Assembly: GCA_023376005.1 (NCBI GenBank)
Contig: CM042138.1
Coordinates: forward strand, 95,873,880 to 95,937,879
Length of the DNA: 64,000 nt
DNA from: Doryteuthis pealeii
Lineage: Eukaryota > Mollusca > Cephalopoda > Myopsida > Loliginidae
Reading direction: 5' to 3'
Shown here in pieces: positions 23,731 through 35,300 of this stretch. Position 1 is the stretch's first letter; each line of letters begins with the position of its first letter. The notes under the pieces were generated by a model. The model worked only from the letters and a program-made list of their open reading frames with translations, was not told the DNA's origin and did no database searches. A program made the position numbers and the translations under genes.

Positions 23731-26250
23731 AGAACATTTACAGAAATTGCTTTATCCATATTTTAGATATTGGCATAATGGAACATAATTTTTAAAAGAT
23801 ATGATGAATATCCATTACCAATCTTGAATTGTGTATACCTTGTTTTTTTGGTAAACCCTTATGTTGAAATTAAAGAAAATTGACAAATTTTCCCCTTGAA
23901 TCATTATGGCAAATAATGAAATATATTTCTATTCAAAGAAAATGTTAAAGACAATGTCACCAATTTCCATTCAAAGCAGAAAAAGCCTGTCTTGTATTTT
24001 AACTAACAACCTTCACAATAAACACAATTTCCTTTTGATTCTGTTTGGTATCATCTGCTTAACTCTGATTTTGTAATTCTTTATTCAGGCTAAATATAAT
24101 GGCTGACTTCAGCATGATCAATTCTTAAAACTATACCAAATGTCTCTATAAAACAAATATGGAGTTAGGTAATGATACACAAAACAGAATCAGTGTGGGG
24201 GGTGGGATTGTCAGAATTACATGACTGTACAAAGTCTTCAAATTTCTGTTCAATGCATTGAGTCTAATTATTGCATTTAGTTTGTTGAATCAATTCTTAT
24301 TCCTATTTGAGAGAAATCTTGTATGAGTATTTTTTTTAAAAGGATTTATTTTTGACCTAGGTCAAAAACAAAAAGGAAAAAGTTAAACATATTTTTTATT
24401 TAGATTTTTAGCAATTTTTCAAGTTCTAAAATTTTAAAAAACTCTTCTAAAAATATTTTCTAAATATTTTAAATAAATATATGATATTCATATGTATCAG
24501 TAATAATGATACCGATAGTCCTTGGAAAATTTCTAAAATTGGTATACCTTTCATTAGTTTTGTATAATATTTATTGTTTACACAATATGGTATTTGCTCT
24601 TGTCAGCCTTTTGGATTATGTATTATCGACTATTTATTTATGAATTAATATCCAGTTTGTGGCATTTTTATTAGTCCCTGCACCTACAGGGTTGTGAATT
24701 ATTTTGAAATATTGATATTTGATTGAGTGACAGGCATTTTTATCAATGGTGGTTAACAATTCCTTTTTTTATCATACGTTAACAAATGAAACCCATTTCA
24801 ATTTTTTAAATTCTTATCAGTAGCTAACATTGCTTCTGTTTGATGATATTTCTGTATCAATTTTTGGTGCCCACGTTTTAGCCATATTTCAAATTGGTAC
24901 ATTATTGGCTATCACCAGGTAATATGTGAAGTGTTAACTATTAAAAAACAAAAACAAAAAACAACGAAATGTGCGAAGGTTATCTTTAAAGTTTCAATGG
25001 AACTTTATGCAACAGGTGCAGATAATTGTATTATATGGCGGGGTTGAAGATATTTGAATATCTTAAAGGTTTTTTTTTTTATATTAGGATTCTTTTTATA
25101 GCCTTTTGATTTTGTTCTGGACAGTTTTTACTATGAACAGATCAATTTTTAGTTTGATAAAATTAGAATTTTCATAAAGAATATGGCAATAAACCCAATA
25201 TTCAAGCCTTGTGTCAAGTGAAATTAACAGATTTTATAACCAAGGCATCACCATCCATGAAAATGAATATCTTATAAAATTGTTATATTATATATATTTC
25301 ATCTTTTTTTGTTTTGACAAATGTTGATACTGTTGCTACTAAGTAAGTGAATGTTGGCCATTTGTTTGATAAGATGGAATCTTTTTCAATGACAAGAATG
25401 TATTTCAATGTTGTTTTAGTGTTTATGAAAGTTGATTCATTCTTTACATAAGAGAAAGAAAAGAGAATTTGATCTCATGCAAAAAATAGATGATGTAGAT
25501 AAGATTAGAAAGGATAAAATATTCTTCATAAAAAACCCCAAATCAAATGGGAATAAAATGAAGACTGGAGCAAAATTAAAAAAAAATATATTTTTTAAAA
25601 AGTCTGAAAATAACTAAATTTATCTGCTGATGTATTTTATAAAAGGCTTTGTACAAAAAATTAAAATCAAACAAAAAAAAAAAACAAAAAAAACCCAATT
25701 CTTTGCATGTTGAATTGTAAATTCAAAAATTTTTTTTTTTAAAAGGTGATTTATCTTCCTTTTCCAATTTTCTTCACTAACCAACTCCAGTAAAAACTTG
25801 TAGTTGTTATTTATTGCTTTTATAGATACGCACTAGTTTGCATGACAGCTTTAGTGAATGAAAAAGAAAAGAAATAAATGAATGAAAACGAAAAAAAAAA
25901 AAATTAATGAATGAAACAAGAGAATAAAAGTATGATTTTTTTTTTTGAGTTTTTTTTGAATGATACATTTGAAATTGAAAAGGCATGAGTTTTGTTTCAA
26001 AAACTTGAACCAGGATGGAGTTATTTCTTCTTGGCAGTGTCAATATTTTTTATCTTATTTATTTTTTGGGGGTATTTGAATTTTTTTTTTTCAATTTTTC
26101 AAAATCCTTTTTGGATTCCTCATTCCCTTGTCTTTTTCCTTTCTTTATATGCCAATAAGAAGTTCGGTTGCTAACCTTTTTGCCTGTATGTGTCAGAACT
26201 TTCTATGAACATAATGTACTTATAGAATTTTCTTTTTTCTCTCTTTTTCC
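23731..26250. other. AT-rich intron sequence, nothing recognised
   Basis: No supported exon was found here. A short open stretch at 24868-24925 (FGAHVLAIFQIGTLLAIT) has an acceptor/donor-like context but does not fit UNC93 and is not called. Confidence 0.5.
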
Positions 26251-26252
26251 AG

Positions 26253-26384
26253 GATCCTTATTATTTCAGCTAATCATCATGTTTTTGTTGGTATGGCAAC
26301 CAGACTCTGCCTCTCTGATTCCATTTATCCTCATATTTGCAATTTGGGGAATGTCAGATGGTTTTTATGCATCCCAGTTATGCT
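26253..26384 (+). CDS. UNC93A-like: UNC93-like protein, penultimate exon
   Basis: Exon bounded by TTTTTCCAG at the acceptor and GTAAGT at the donor (26385). The phase-1 reading gives 43 intact codons: a hydrophobic helix LLFQLIIMFLLVW, then QPD, then a second helix IPFILIFAIWGMSDG and FYASQLC. The 'W.P ... F..WG..D......Q' pattern is the UNC93 signature near its tenth transmembrane helix. UNC93 proteins are 12-helix, MFS-like membrane proteins: nematode UNC-93 is an accessory subunit of a two-pore potassium channel and vertebrate UNC93B1 escorts Toll-like receptors, while UNC93A-type members have no settled role. The exon joins the next one in phase (TCA Ser across the junction). No frameshift is seen. 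Confidence 0.85.
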
Positions 26385-27868
26385 GTAAGTATTTAAAATT
26401 GATTTTGATTTAATCTTTTTTCTTAATTCTAATCCTTCAATAATAATTCATGGTCAACATGGATAAAAAAAAACACTTTCTCAACCTTCGGGCTAGGATT
26501 AAAGTTATTCATGTTGTGGGGTGGGTGGGGCTCTTGGCTCTTGATTGTTATATAACCCTTTACTCGGGTGTATATAATCTGGGAGAGAGACAGATAGAGT
26601 TGATAGGGGATAAGGTGAGATGATGGTTCTTACTTGTTAACCTCTGCTTACTTCGTCTAACTCAGCCGGCTGCCATGTTCCTCAGTTGATTTTGTGGGCT
26701 TCTTCTGGGGTTGCTTTTCCATGTTGGCTTCTTCGGATTGGGCTGGTCATTTCTTGTTTAAATTAACTTAACAAACAAGACTTGTTTTCTTCTAAAGCTT
26801 TATTTCAACAACTCAGCCCATGATTCCGCTGCAGGGAGAGAGTGACTCTCAGAGCGTACAATAGCGTCTGTGCTCCTCGAAAGTCTGTTCGCATCTGAAA
26901 CTAATTCTCACACATCTGTAATGGCACATTTTTCAAGGGGTCAAGTAAAAAGGTTATTACTCATCAATAACTGTTGGGTAACTTTCCACTGGAACCCGTC
27001 ATTCTGAATCTAACAAATTTTATTGAAATATTCTCTATTACAGGTATGTACATAAATCATAAGCTACTTATGAATTATGTAACATTGATCTCTCGAAATA
27101 TTGACAGTACTCGAAAGCTATTCTTGTACTGTATTACCCTTCAGGGTTATATCTGATTATATACATTATATCACAAAAAGGACACGATTAGTGTAATGAT
27201 TATCATCGTTGGAAATGGAATTGGTAAACCCGAGTTCAAATCCTGGACAAAGTTGTTTGTGGTTCACTTTTTGCTAATGACCTTGGGAAAGATATCAATC
27301 CACCTGTTCTCCTCCCAGCTATGTTACCCATAACTTGGGGGAGGACAGATGGATTCATATCATAGGGCAAACTGGATTCTTTAGCCTTGGTTAGGCAACC
27401 AGTCTAGGTGAAGCAAAACTGAGTTCAAACAAGTTTTGCTTTATTTAAAAATTGACCTTGTGTCACATCCTGATTATGACGAATGAGTTGGTTTGGTTAA
27501 GTTTCTTTGATTAATGGCATATCAACCTTCATGGGTTATTCAATGCCAAAGGAGGTTCATGTGGATGAGTTGAGTAAATACATAGTGTAGTATCTTTTTA
27601 TTATTTGTTATTGTTTTCAGATAGGGCGAATAAATAGAAAAATAATTGAATGAGCTTGGTTTTAACCATATATATATATATACATATATGTATATGTATA
27701 TATGTATATGTATGTATATGTATATGTATATGTATATATATATATGTATATATATTAACATTAAAAAGTTGGCCAGAAAATTAGAAAAGATAAAAAATAA
27801 AATTGTTAAACAGGAGATGTGCCTTTCGTTTAATTCTACTTGTATAAATGAAAGAATACTGCCCAAAT

Positions 27869-27900
<32 letters not shown>

Positions 27901-27952
27901 TATAATTTATGTCTACTTTTTGCTAATATTGTTTTTTTTCTTTAAATTTCAG
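26385..27952 (+). other. Last intron of the UNC93-like gene (GT-AG, 1568 bp)
   Basis: It begins GTAAGT and ends TTTAAATTTCAG. It holds an unrecognised, relatively GC-richer stretch (about 26480-26960), a tRNA-type SINE with its tail (27188-27552) and TA/TATG microsatellites (27669-27755 and 27871-27902). Confidence 0.8.
27188..27552 (+). repeat. tRNA-derived SINE, family C, with shared LINE-type tail
   Basis: The head is 'GTGTAATGATTATCATCGTT' with B box GAGTTCAAATCC. The body runs through 'CAACCAGTCTAGGTGAAG' and 'TTGTGTCACATCCTG'. The tail is 'TTTGATTAATGGCATATCAA' plus 'CATGGGTTATTCAATGCC'. It lies in the last UNC93-like intron. Confidence 0.85.
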
Positions 27953-28197
27953 CATTGACTGGAATAATGTTTTCTGAAACATGTGAAGAAGCATTTGCTG
28001 CTTATCGTATGATGCAAGGAGTTGGCCTGACAATTGCCTACAGCTACGCACCCATTCTACCTCTTGATATCAAACTTTATATGCTCAGTGGCCTGGGTAT
28101 TATTTCCTGGGTGCTCTATATCGTAATGGAATACCTTGACAAACGGTCCGCAAAAATCAAAGCCTTGGTGGCTGATTATCAACAAACAACCGTTTAA
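27953..28197 (+). CDS. UNC93A-like: UNC93-like protein, terminal exon with stop
   Basis: After the acceptor AG at 27951-27952 the exon reads (S)LTGIMFSETCEEAF, then AAYRMMQGVGLTIAYSYAP, IKLYMLSGLGIISWVLYIV and MEYLDKRSAKIK, and stops with TAA at 28195-28197. The 'G..F....EAAF..YR....G' motif, the Tyr/Pro-rich helix and the KLY...G helix before the C-terminal 'xE' are typical of the UNC93 C-terminus. Two transmembrane segments are visible, and the tail is short, hydrophilic and basic. Roughly 170 residues of the protein are in the window; UNC93A-type proteins are usually about 450-500 residues, so most of the gene lies upstream. No clear polyadenylation signal close to the stop was identified. 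Confidence 0.88.
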
Positions 28198-28820
28198 AAA
28201 AATAATATCCCACTTATTGGTGATCAATTAAACTCGCCCCTGAGTGGGCATCTGGGTTTTCCAAACAAAATTTTTCTATGATGACTGACCATGATATCTA
28301 TGATTGCAGAGCTTAGTAATGAAAAGTAGCTATTTTGAATATCTACTGCCCCGGACACGTGTGTCACAAAAACCTTCCCATGATGCTCTTTTGGGAGAAT
28401 ACTTGACCCTCCTGTTGTTGATTGCTTTTTGTAAGGCACTTTTATTCCAGAAAGAACTGATATTTAACTCTTTGCCTACCATATTTCACCCCAAAGATGG
28501 CAGGGGGTGTTCACGTAGTCACTTGTTTAGTGTAAACAAGTAACATATGCAAGAGCTGCTGGTAGGATCAAAGTGGTGAGAGAGTCGCTGCGAGTAGTTT
28601 AAAGTAGGCAAAGAGCTAAGAAATGCTGCTTTGTAATTGAAGTAGTTGAGTAATCCCCAGGGGGTGTCAGAAATTTGGTGTTCAGGCCCAGGATTTGAAT
28701 GCTGATTTTCAAAGTCAGTAAGCAAGTCCCTTTCACTTGAAAGATTGGCTATATACAATCTTCCTGTCTGAAATTTTCCCCATATTTCACCTTTTGCTAA
28801 GCTTGTAAATATAAAATTTG

Positions 28821-28854
<34 letters not shown>

Positions 28855-30117
28855 ATACAATGCAATCATGTAGATTATTAAGAAAAATATGGAAAACACA
28901 AAAGTAAATCGATATATTTTGAGACCCAAGGTTATCAGCAAATCGTCAGTTTGTGCCCCCTATCAGGGGTTGAATTTAGACTGCTCAAGAGAAAAACATT
29001 CCAGCTGTGGCCATATTGTCGAAGGAAAGCAATGACTCCACCCCAGAAGTCAATCTTGCACTCAAAATGAAAATCACCTATGTGATATAAACATCAACCT
29101 CATCATCTGTAAAAAGTTCATCTTAAATCATTGTTCATCTTATTAAAAAGTCTTTCAATATTTTGGTCAAAGAATTCTTTTTGCTTCTGCAAGAACTTTA
29201 TTTGTTGTTGTGTCTTTTTTTTCTTTTTAAAAAGCAAAAGTAAAGACACTTAATACTTTGTACCTGTGATGAAGCAAAAACAAGAAAAATAAGGGCTACA
29301 TTTTTATAAGAGAAGAATTTTTTTTTTTTTTTTATTGTTAATAATTTTGTCTCTTTTGTTAAGATTGTCCAAATTGATGAGCTGATTAAAAAAAAAAGAA
29401 AAGAAAAGAAGGACCCCCCCCCCCCGAAAACTTTTAAATGGAGAGTGATTCTTTAAGTCTTTGTATTTTTCTCTTGTAGAATTAGGGAAATGCAAAAGAA
29501 CATTTTGGTAATTTCTAAAAACTCTTTTAAAACTTTTTTTTAACCCCAGTATTGAAAAATGAATATTTTTAAACAAAAATAATGATAGACACATGTTTGG
29601 CAATAGTCCCTATTTGGAATCATGATAGAAATACTTTCTATACTTCAATGAATTTACAAAATTCATGATTATACACAAATGTTGCTAAATTCTATCATGA
29701 CTCCATTTAGCACCAAAAATTCCCATGATTCCTTTTAACATTAAAAAAGATATCCTTGAATATTTGTTACTATAATATTAAAGTTTTGTTGACAAAGTAA
29801 AAACATAATATGAGAAGATTAACATTTAAGGCTTATATATATACACAGTACTTTAACATTTCCATCTGATTAATATATACAATTAATGTCACACATTTTA
29901 TTTATGAAGGGAGGTGATGACTGCAAAAAATGAAAAATGACTATCCCATAAAAAATTCTTCATTTTAAAAGAAGTAAAAATTCAAATAAAGGATATCAAA
30001 AAAAAAAAAAAATAGCTGATTTTAAACAATAATACTAGTTTATCAAAAACAATGATTTTTCTTTTGAAAAAAAAAATGTTATAAATCTCTGTTTAAGGAG
30101 ATAAGAATTAAGACTGT
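28198..30117. other. Downstream of the UNC93-like stop (3' UTR and intergenic)
   Basis: The 3' UTR extent cannot be set. It contains a small TIR element (28468-28615), an A30 run (about 28820-28850) and C/A homopolymers near 29410. No coding sequence recognised. Confidence 0.5.
28468..28615. mobile_element. Short TIR element (MITE) at a TTAA-like site
   Basis: CTCTTTGCCTAC at 28468-28479 and its exact complement GTAGGCAAAGAG at 28604-28615. They are flanked by TTAA (28464-28467) and CTAA (28616-28619). A 148-bp element with TTAA-type target sites suggests a piggyBac-like MITE. Confidence 0.6.
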
Positions 30118-30418
30118 TTGGTCAAGTCAATTTGAATTATCTTTCATTGAAATGTCATAAAAATTTACTGTTTATAAACAATTCTTTTGATTATTTGACC
30201 AGTGGAAAATTATGCTCTGAATTCAAATGACTTGGATATTTCAGACTGCCTTTTACTGAGCCATAACACCTCACCTTGGTACACTGGTTACCAAGCTTGT
30301 CCTTATATAATTACTGCTAAGCAGTAAAGTTTATCCTTTATGGCCTTGAGCCAAATCTAAGCTATTATAAAAAACATTTTCCTGATTAAAACTTCAAATA
30401 TTACCCAGAGACTAAAAA
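30118..30418 (+). repeat. Dispersed repeat, family E
   Basis: It shares 'AAACAATTCTTTTGATTATT', 'GACCAGTGGAAAATTATGCT', 'ACACCTCACCTTGGT' and 'GGCCTTGAGCCAAATCTAAG' with copies at 34.8-35.5, 35.6-35.8 and (minus) 36.2 kb. Class unknown. Confidence 0.75.
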
Positions 30419-32440
30419 AAAACAAAAACAAACTTTTAACTTGATTATAGAAAGAATATATACATACACATCTTTTCCTTTTCCTTTATTCAAAAACAAT
30501 ATGGCAACTACACCTTCAAAATCAACCAATACAAATTCATTATACAGTAAAGATAATAAAACTCAACAAATCAAAAACTTGATAACAAATTTTGAATCTT
30601 GACATCCAACTCTTACATTTGGATAAACAAAATGAAAATGAATCTCTGTTTCAAAATATTTTTTAGCTATTACTTTGAACAATACAATAGTTTTTATTAT
30701 TTTGTAGGATTGAAGGCTGCTTGGTAAGAGATACATTAATCTTTGTAAAGCCAATATTTCAAAAGCTGAAGTTAAAGGTGTTTCAGCCATTTTCAATTAG
30801 AAAGTTAACAGAACACAATCTTCCAGCACTATATCCTTCAATTTAGTCTTGTGCTATGCTTAGTAAATTGATATTTAAATATTCAATTATCTCATTCTTA
30901 GTATTTCTCAATGCTTAGCACGGTTGTATTACACAAGGCCAGTAAATGTCATAGCAGTGGATTTAAGATAATAGTACATTCCATATGTTGAAAAAAATCT
31001 CTACCTCATTTTCATTTGCTTTATTTTTTATATAAATATACCCCGCCACCATTTCTAATGACATTGAATGTAACAGTCTTTGAATTTCTTATATTTCAAG
31101 ACTGGTAGACTTAGGGATGCCAGAGGATTGGAATTCCCATGTGAATAAGAGTTGAATTTTATCTAAATGATTTAACCATTTGAATAGTTATTGTTTGAAA
31201 GTATTTTCAAATGTGGATTTTTTAAAGATGTTAGTGGATTTTCAAACAATTAATTTTGGAATATTTTGATATTTTCAATACATATATAAAGAGAGAGAGA
31301 AAGAGAGTCTCATATATGTCTAGATATGAAGGTGCATATAGAAGAAACACCTACATATGAGATTTTGTTATTTTTTTGTTGCAAAATTCTAAAACAATAA
31401 ACTGAAATATTTACTCATGCTGATTGTAAATATTTTTAGTACTAAAAATACTATTTATTAAAACACCATTTTAAAGGTCATTTCATTCAAAAAAATTATT
31501 TTTTTATTCCATGTTGAACATCACATAAAAATAATACAGTTTTTATTTTCTTAAAATATTTATTTCATTAAAACAAAACTTACTTTGCATGACATACCAT
31601 ATACAATTTTTTTTTTAATCAAAGCAAAAGTAAAAGTATGAAAAACATGCAGAAAAAAAGGATCTTATAGATTCTTATAGAATGGCGATTTTATTGTGAA
31701 ATTCTGTTCTACAAAAAATAATATTTTAAATAATATTTGAAAAAGATATTTTTTGAATAATATTTTAAAAAAATGTCTAAATAAAGTTCAGGATGTTTTA
31801 ATTTCTGCCATTTTTATTCCGACGATTTACCCTTTCTTACCCGAAGAATGAAAAAACTTCCATTAGCAGCACCCTACCATTTCACTTAAAAGTTTAGGGT
31901 TAGGGTTAAGGTTAAACCCTGATGCCTAAGGCTTCCCCCCAAAAGTAAATGGACAATTTCTGGAAGTACCCTTGTCTGAGTGTGCCCCTACCCTTCTATT
32001 ACAATACTAAATGTGACCTTGTGTCAAATCCACCTCATGGGAGGTAGATAAATTCCATATTTGGCCAATTTTTTTCTGCTGACCTCTTCTCCCCCCCATC
32101 TAATAAGAATAGAGCTTTAATTCAATTTTCTACTCCTTCTCTTCCCCTTTTCTTGTTTTTGTTCTTCTTCACAGAAGAAGTGGATATTGTTTTGTTTAAC
32201 AAAATGATTAATCTATTTTGCATCAGTTTTAATGATGTTCAAAATTTGCTTTGTTATTCTTTAGATAATGAAAAAAAAAAAAAAAGAAAATATTTTTATG
32301 TTTTCAAATAAAAAAACATGAAAAGTTTACAAAAAATTGTCTTGTTATTTTTCTTTTTGTTTATGTTTTTTTCATTTTTTTACACTTCCAAAGATCCCAC
32401 ATCATTAAAACATTTTTTTAATTATATATATTGGTTTTGT
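30419..32440. other. AT-rich sequence, nothing recognised
   Basis: Only homopolymers, short GA repeats (31290-31306) and a short TTAGGG-like run (31894-31916). Confidence 0.55.
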
Positions 32441-32500
32441 TTAGTTTCTTTGTTTTAAAGGCATATCAACATTCATGGGTTATTTAAAACCAAAGCTTAC
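32440..32500 (+). repeat. Shared retroelement tail fragment
   Basis: 'AAAGGCATATCAACATTCAT' followed by GGGTTATTTAAAACC, the same tail as on the 27.5 kb SINE. Confidence 0.6.
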
Positions 32501-32504
32501 CTTG

Positions 32505-32845
32505 TTGAATAACAGTAGCGGTACTATTTAATCCATAAGGGCGTTTGTTCAAAAGTGAAAAAAATAGAATATGCACACAAAAGAATGTAGTTTTATTATT
32601 CTTCATTCTGGCTGGTAAAAATATGAAACTGACGAGTGACAAGGAGAAGTGACATGATCCACTCTTGTTGAAGAACAGTAGGTACTATTTAATCTATAGC
32701 TGGAGGATGAGTATCATACCCTTCCCAAGGGTATTTGTCCAAAAGTGAAAGAAATAGAATATGTGCACAAAAGAATGTACTTTTATTATTTATTCTGGCT
32801 AGTAAAAATATGAAACTGACAAGTGATGAGGAGAAGTGAAATGAG
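32505..32845. repeat. Tandem duplication of ~165 bp
   Basis: Two direct copies share 'GAAGAACAGTAG', 'TACTATTTAATC', 'AAAATAGAATATG', 'CACAAAAGAATGTA', 'TTCTGGCT', 'AAAATATGAAACTGAC' and 'GAGAAGTGA'. The unit includes a piece of SINE family C on the minus strand. Confidence 0.75.
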
Positions 32846-33004
32846 TAATAACATGATGAAATGAACAATTGACAAAATGGCAGACAAGAACAGACGCAAA
32901 TGAGAGACTCAGATAGAGTGATATGACAAGAAGAATGAGTGAAGAGCTAGGTGTTGGTCACTATCAAAGATAGTTAAGAAACAAATAGAAGAATTGATAT
33001 AAGT

Positions 33005-33560
33005 TTATGTTAATGTTTATTGATTTTGATGGCATATCAACCCGTCTGGGGTTATGTCATGCCTAACGGTTAGGAAGTTATACATATTGTGTATTTATAT
33101 TTATACTTTTTAGTAATTGGTTTTTAAAAATGTGTTAGCATCATTGGGGATTATGTTGTATGGTATTGATTTGTTTTATGTCTATATTCTATGGTATAAT
33201 TTTATTTCTCTCAAAAAAGAGAGAATATCCTCCATGTTGATATTTTCAAACAGATCTTTCATATTGTTTGCTTTAAAATAACGTTTTCTGATGTGAGCAA
33301 GAAACCTGTATTCCATGAATAAGTGTTTAACTGTCAAAGGTGTTTGACATGTTCTACATTGTGGTTGTTGTTCTTGTTTGAGTATATTGGAGTGTGTTAG
33401 TCTTGTATGACCAATGCGTAATCGAGATACAATAATTTGCTCCTTTCTAGACTTCCTTAAAGTTGGTCTCCAGCCTCCCAATGAGGAATGCAACAAACGA
33501 CCCCTTGATTTTTTTGGTGAAATATTGGTCTTAAAATGTCATTCATTACACAAGCATATA
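33005..33560 (-). pseudogene. LINE 3' end (RNase-H/I-like group) with 3' tail
   Basis: On the minus strand the ORF 33496-33182 (104 aa) reads 'SRLRIGHTRLTHSNIL', then 'CRTCQTPLTVKHLFMEY'. This is the conserved C-terminal block ('RLRIGHTRLTH...', CxxC...H...) of I/R1-type non-LTR retrotransposon polyproteins. After the stop (near 33182) the 3' UTR ends in 'AACCCCAGACGGGTTGATAT' then GCCATCAAAATCAA. The element is truncated on its 5' side near 33500-33560. Confidence 0.75.
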
Positions 33561-33564
33561 CTGT

Positions 33565-33860
33565 ATGATAATTTCATCAATAACAAACAAATGTCAGGTT
33601 TGTTGAGGGTGACTACAGAGACTGAACTTGCAACCTCCTGATCATGAGTGGTGGCTAGTAATTGAAGGTAAACACACTCCTGAGCTTTGAGCTTGTGTTG
33701 GCATGTATGCAAATTTGGCACAGGTTGGGCAGTGCTAAGCATGATTGGCCCGGATGTAAGATCTTGGTGAGTGCAGTGGTCAATTATTATTTAAGGCTAC
33801 CTTCCCACACGACAGGGCAGTTTTTGTTTTATCTTCCTAACCAGAACAGAGATGTACTGT
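33565..33860. other. Unassigned, GC-richer segment
   Basis: Overlapping short ORFs on both strands without recognised domains. The minus strand has a B-box-like AGTTCAGTC near 33610-33625, so it may be another diverged SINE. Confidence 0.25.
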
Positions 33861-33874
33861 AACAAAATAACCAG

Positions 33875-34015
33875 AACAAAGACTAGTGAGCATTTGGACA
33901 TGAAACCAGAGAATATTTGCGTTGGACTAGAGACCAGTGAGCATTTGTGTTAGACGTGACAAGTGAACATTTGTGGCGAACTGGAGACTAGAGAACATTT
34001 GTGGTTGTATTGAAG
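33875..34015 (+). repeat. Degenerate minisatellite, ~25-30 bp units
   Basis: About five units built on 'AGACTAGTGAGCATTTG', 'AGACCAGTGAGCATTTG' and 'AGACTAGAGAACATTTG'. Confidence 0.65.
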
Positions 34016-34264
34016 ACAGTGATTACCATGGTTGCTTTTGGTCATCACTTCATACTTCTATTTTGAAATAATACGTTTATTTTACACAAGGTTTATGAGA
34101 TATGATATAAAATGTTTACAAATGTGTTAAACATGGGTTTTAAAAGAGGAAGTTAATTGAAAAGAGGACCTGTCTACAAGTGAGCAAAAAAAAAAAAAAA
34201 AAAAAAAATATATATATATAATATATAATATATATATATATATATATAAATCAAATTTTGTTTT

Positions 34265-34368
34265 CGTAGACATGAAGTCAACGGCGGTTTGATAACTGTC
34301 ATTTCTCATCTAATCGCATAGGCCAGAAACTGACAGTTAAACCAATCACCATTGACTTTATGTCTACG
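34265..34368. mobile_element. Short palindromic MITE-like hairpin
   Basis: The left arm starts CGTAGACATGAAGTCAACGG. The right arm is its imperfect complement, ending CATTGACTTTATGTCTACG. Arms are about 37 bp and the loop about 30 bp. An A/TA microsatellite lies on its left (34187-34249). Confidence 0.7.
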
Positions 34369-34802
34369 CTAGCTTAAATGATATAATGAACTTAGGCAAG
34401 TGGTAATGATAGCTCCATTCTGCCAATATTTTATCATATTCATTTATCTCCAGTTTGCGATTAGTTACAATCATTGTGTTGGACTGGTGCTCACCATAAG
34501 TTGGCAAATGAAACTTTTTTTCAAACTTGTAAATCTGTGATTGGTGCGCAGAGAGCTATATGTTCTCATTTCCTGTTAACGTCAGATTGAATGCTGTTTC
34601 CGAATAGAAAAATCGATAGTGCTATGGGTTGAAAATTCTATGCCCCGGTCATAAGAATCTGAAAAAGAATGGTAAGACATAAATCATGGACCACTCGGTG
34701 TTGATTGTGACAAAAGAAAGGGAAGGAAAATAAAAACCAAAAAAACAACAAAAAACTAAAAAACAAAAAAGAAAAGAGATTCATTGTGTTCCATTTCTGA
34801 AT

Positions 34803-34952
34803 TTCCTACCATAATTTGAATTATCTTTTGTTGAGACATCATAAAATTTTACCACTTATAGACAATTCTTTTAATTGTTTGACCAGTGGAAAATTTGTGC
34901 TCCGAATTTTAAATGACTTGGATATTTCAGGAAACCATTTACTGAAACATAA
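34803..34952 (+). repeat. Family E repeat, left part, interrupted by a SINE
   Basis: It matches family E up to the ACTGAAACATAA point. The continuation 'CCTTGGTGCACTGATTACC' resumes at about 35302. Confidence 0.75.
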
Positions 34953-35230
34953 GGGCCGGGTTAACTCAGTCGGTAGAGCGTTCGGCTAGAGACCACAAGG
35001 TTCCTAGTTCGATACCGGCCCTCGCCAACTCAGCATATGAGTAGCACATGGATCTGTGTGGTAAAGTAAGGAGCTGATGGTAGGTGTAGCGCTCCACCTC
35101 AGACGGAAAAACAATCTCCTTGGTCTAGCGCTAGTGAAAAAGGGATAGACTCCATCGCTGTATGGCTCATACCGACATTAGGCTGCCCCGACGACTTTAC
35201 TTACTTATATATATATATATATATATATAT
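34953..35230 (+). repeat. tRNA-derived SINE, family A (best preserved)
   Basis: The head GGGCCGGGTTAACTCAGTCG followed by GTAGAGCG (A box) and GGTTCCTAGTTCGATACC (B box) is clearly tRNA-like. The full family body ends GGCTGCCCCGACGACTTTAC and a (TA)n tail. It is inserted within a family E repeat. Confidence 0.93.
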
Positions 35231-35300
35231 TACATTGGAATTTCTGTGACCTGGCTTTCATGCAGTGGTACATTCATCAGATAGGAGGCACCACTGCATG

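Larger units (their letters stand above)
162..26252 (+). other. Long intron of the UNC93-like gene (GC-AG)
   Basis: Inferred intron of about 26.1 kb between the exons at 30-161 and 26253-26384. The donor is GCAAGT at 162-167; the acceptor is a long T/C tract ending in AG at 26251-26252. Phase 1 at both ends agrees. It contains SINEs, LINE relics, a mariner-derived element, many microsatellites and the 3.8 kb pyrimidine tract. Support is by exon homology and phase only; no transcript is visible. Confidence 0.5.

Noticed and set aside
24868..24925. Possible additional UNC93-like exon
   Set aside because: Hydrophobic open frame with an AG/GT-like context, but the residues do not match the family and the phase relation is already satisfied by exon 30-161.
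26480..26960. Solo LTR in the last UNC93-like intron
   Set aside because: GC-richer with TATA-like and CT-rich stretches, but I found no paired target duplication or TG...CA ends.
27540..27945. 99- and 112-aa ORFs around the TA/TATG microsatellite
   Set aside because: Low-complexity Ile/Tyr/Met repeats from microsatellite DNA.
28519..28941. 140-aa ORF on the minus strand
   Set aside because: It runs through an A30 tract (poly-Phe), has no domain and overlaps the small TIR element.
34953..35025. A functional tRNA gene at the head of the family A SINE (also at 55.8 and 61.2 kb)
   Set aside because: A and B boxes are present but the cloverleaf is degenerate and the sequence continues into the SINE body.
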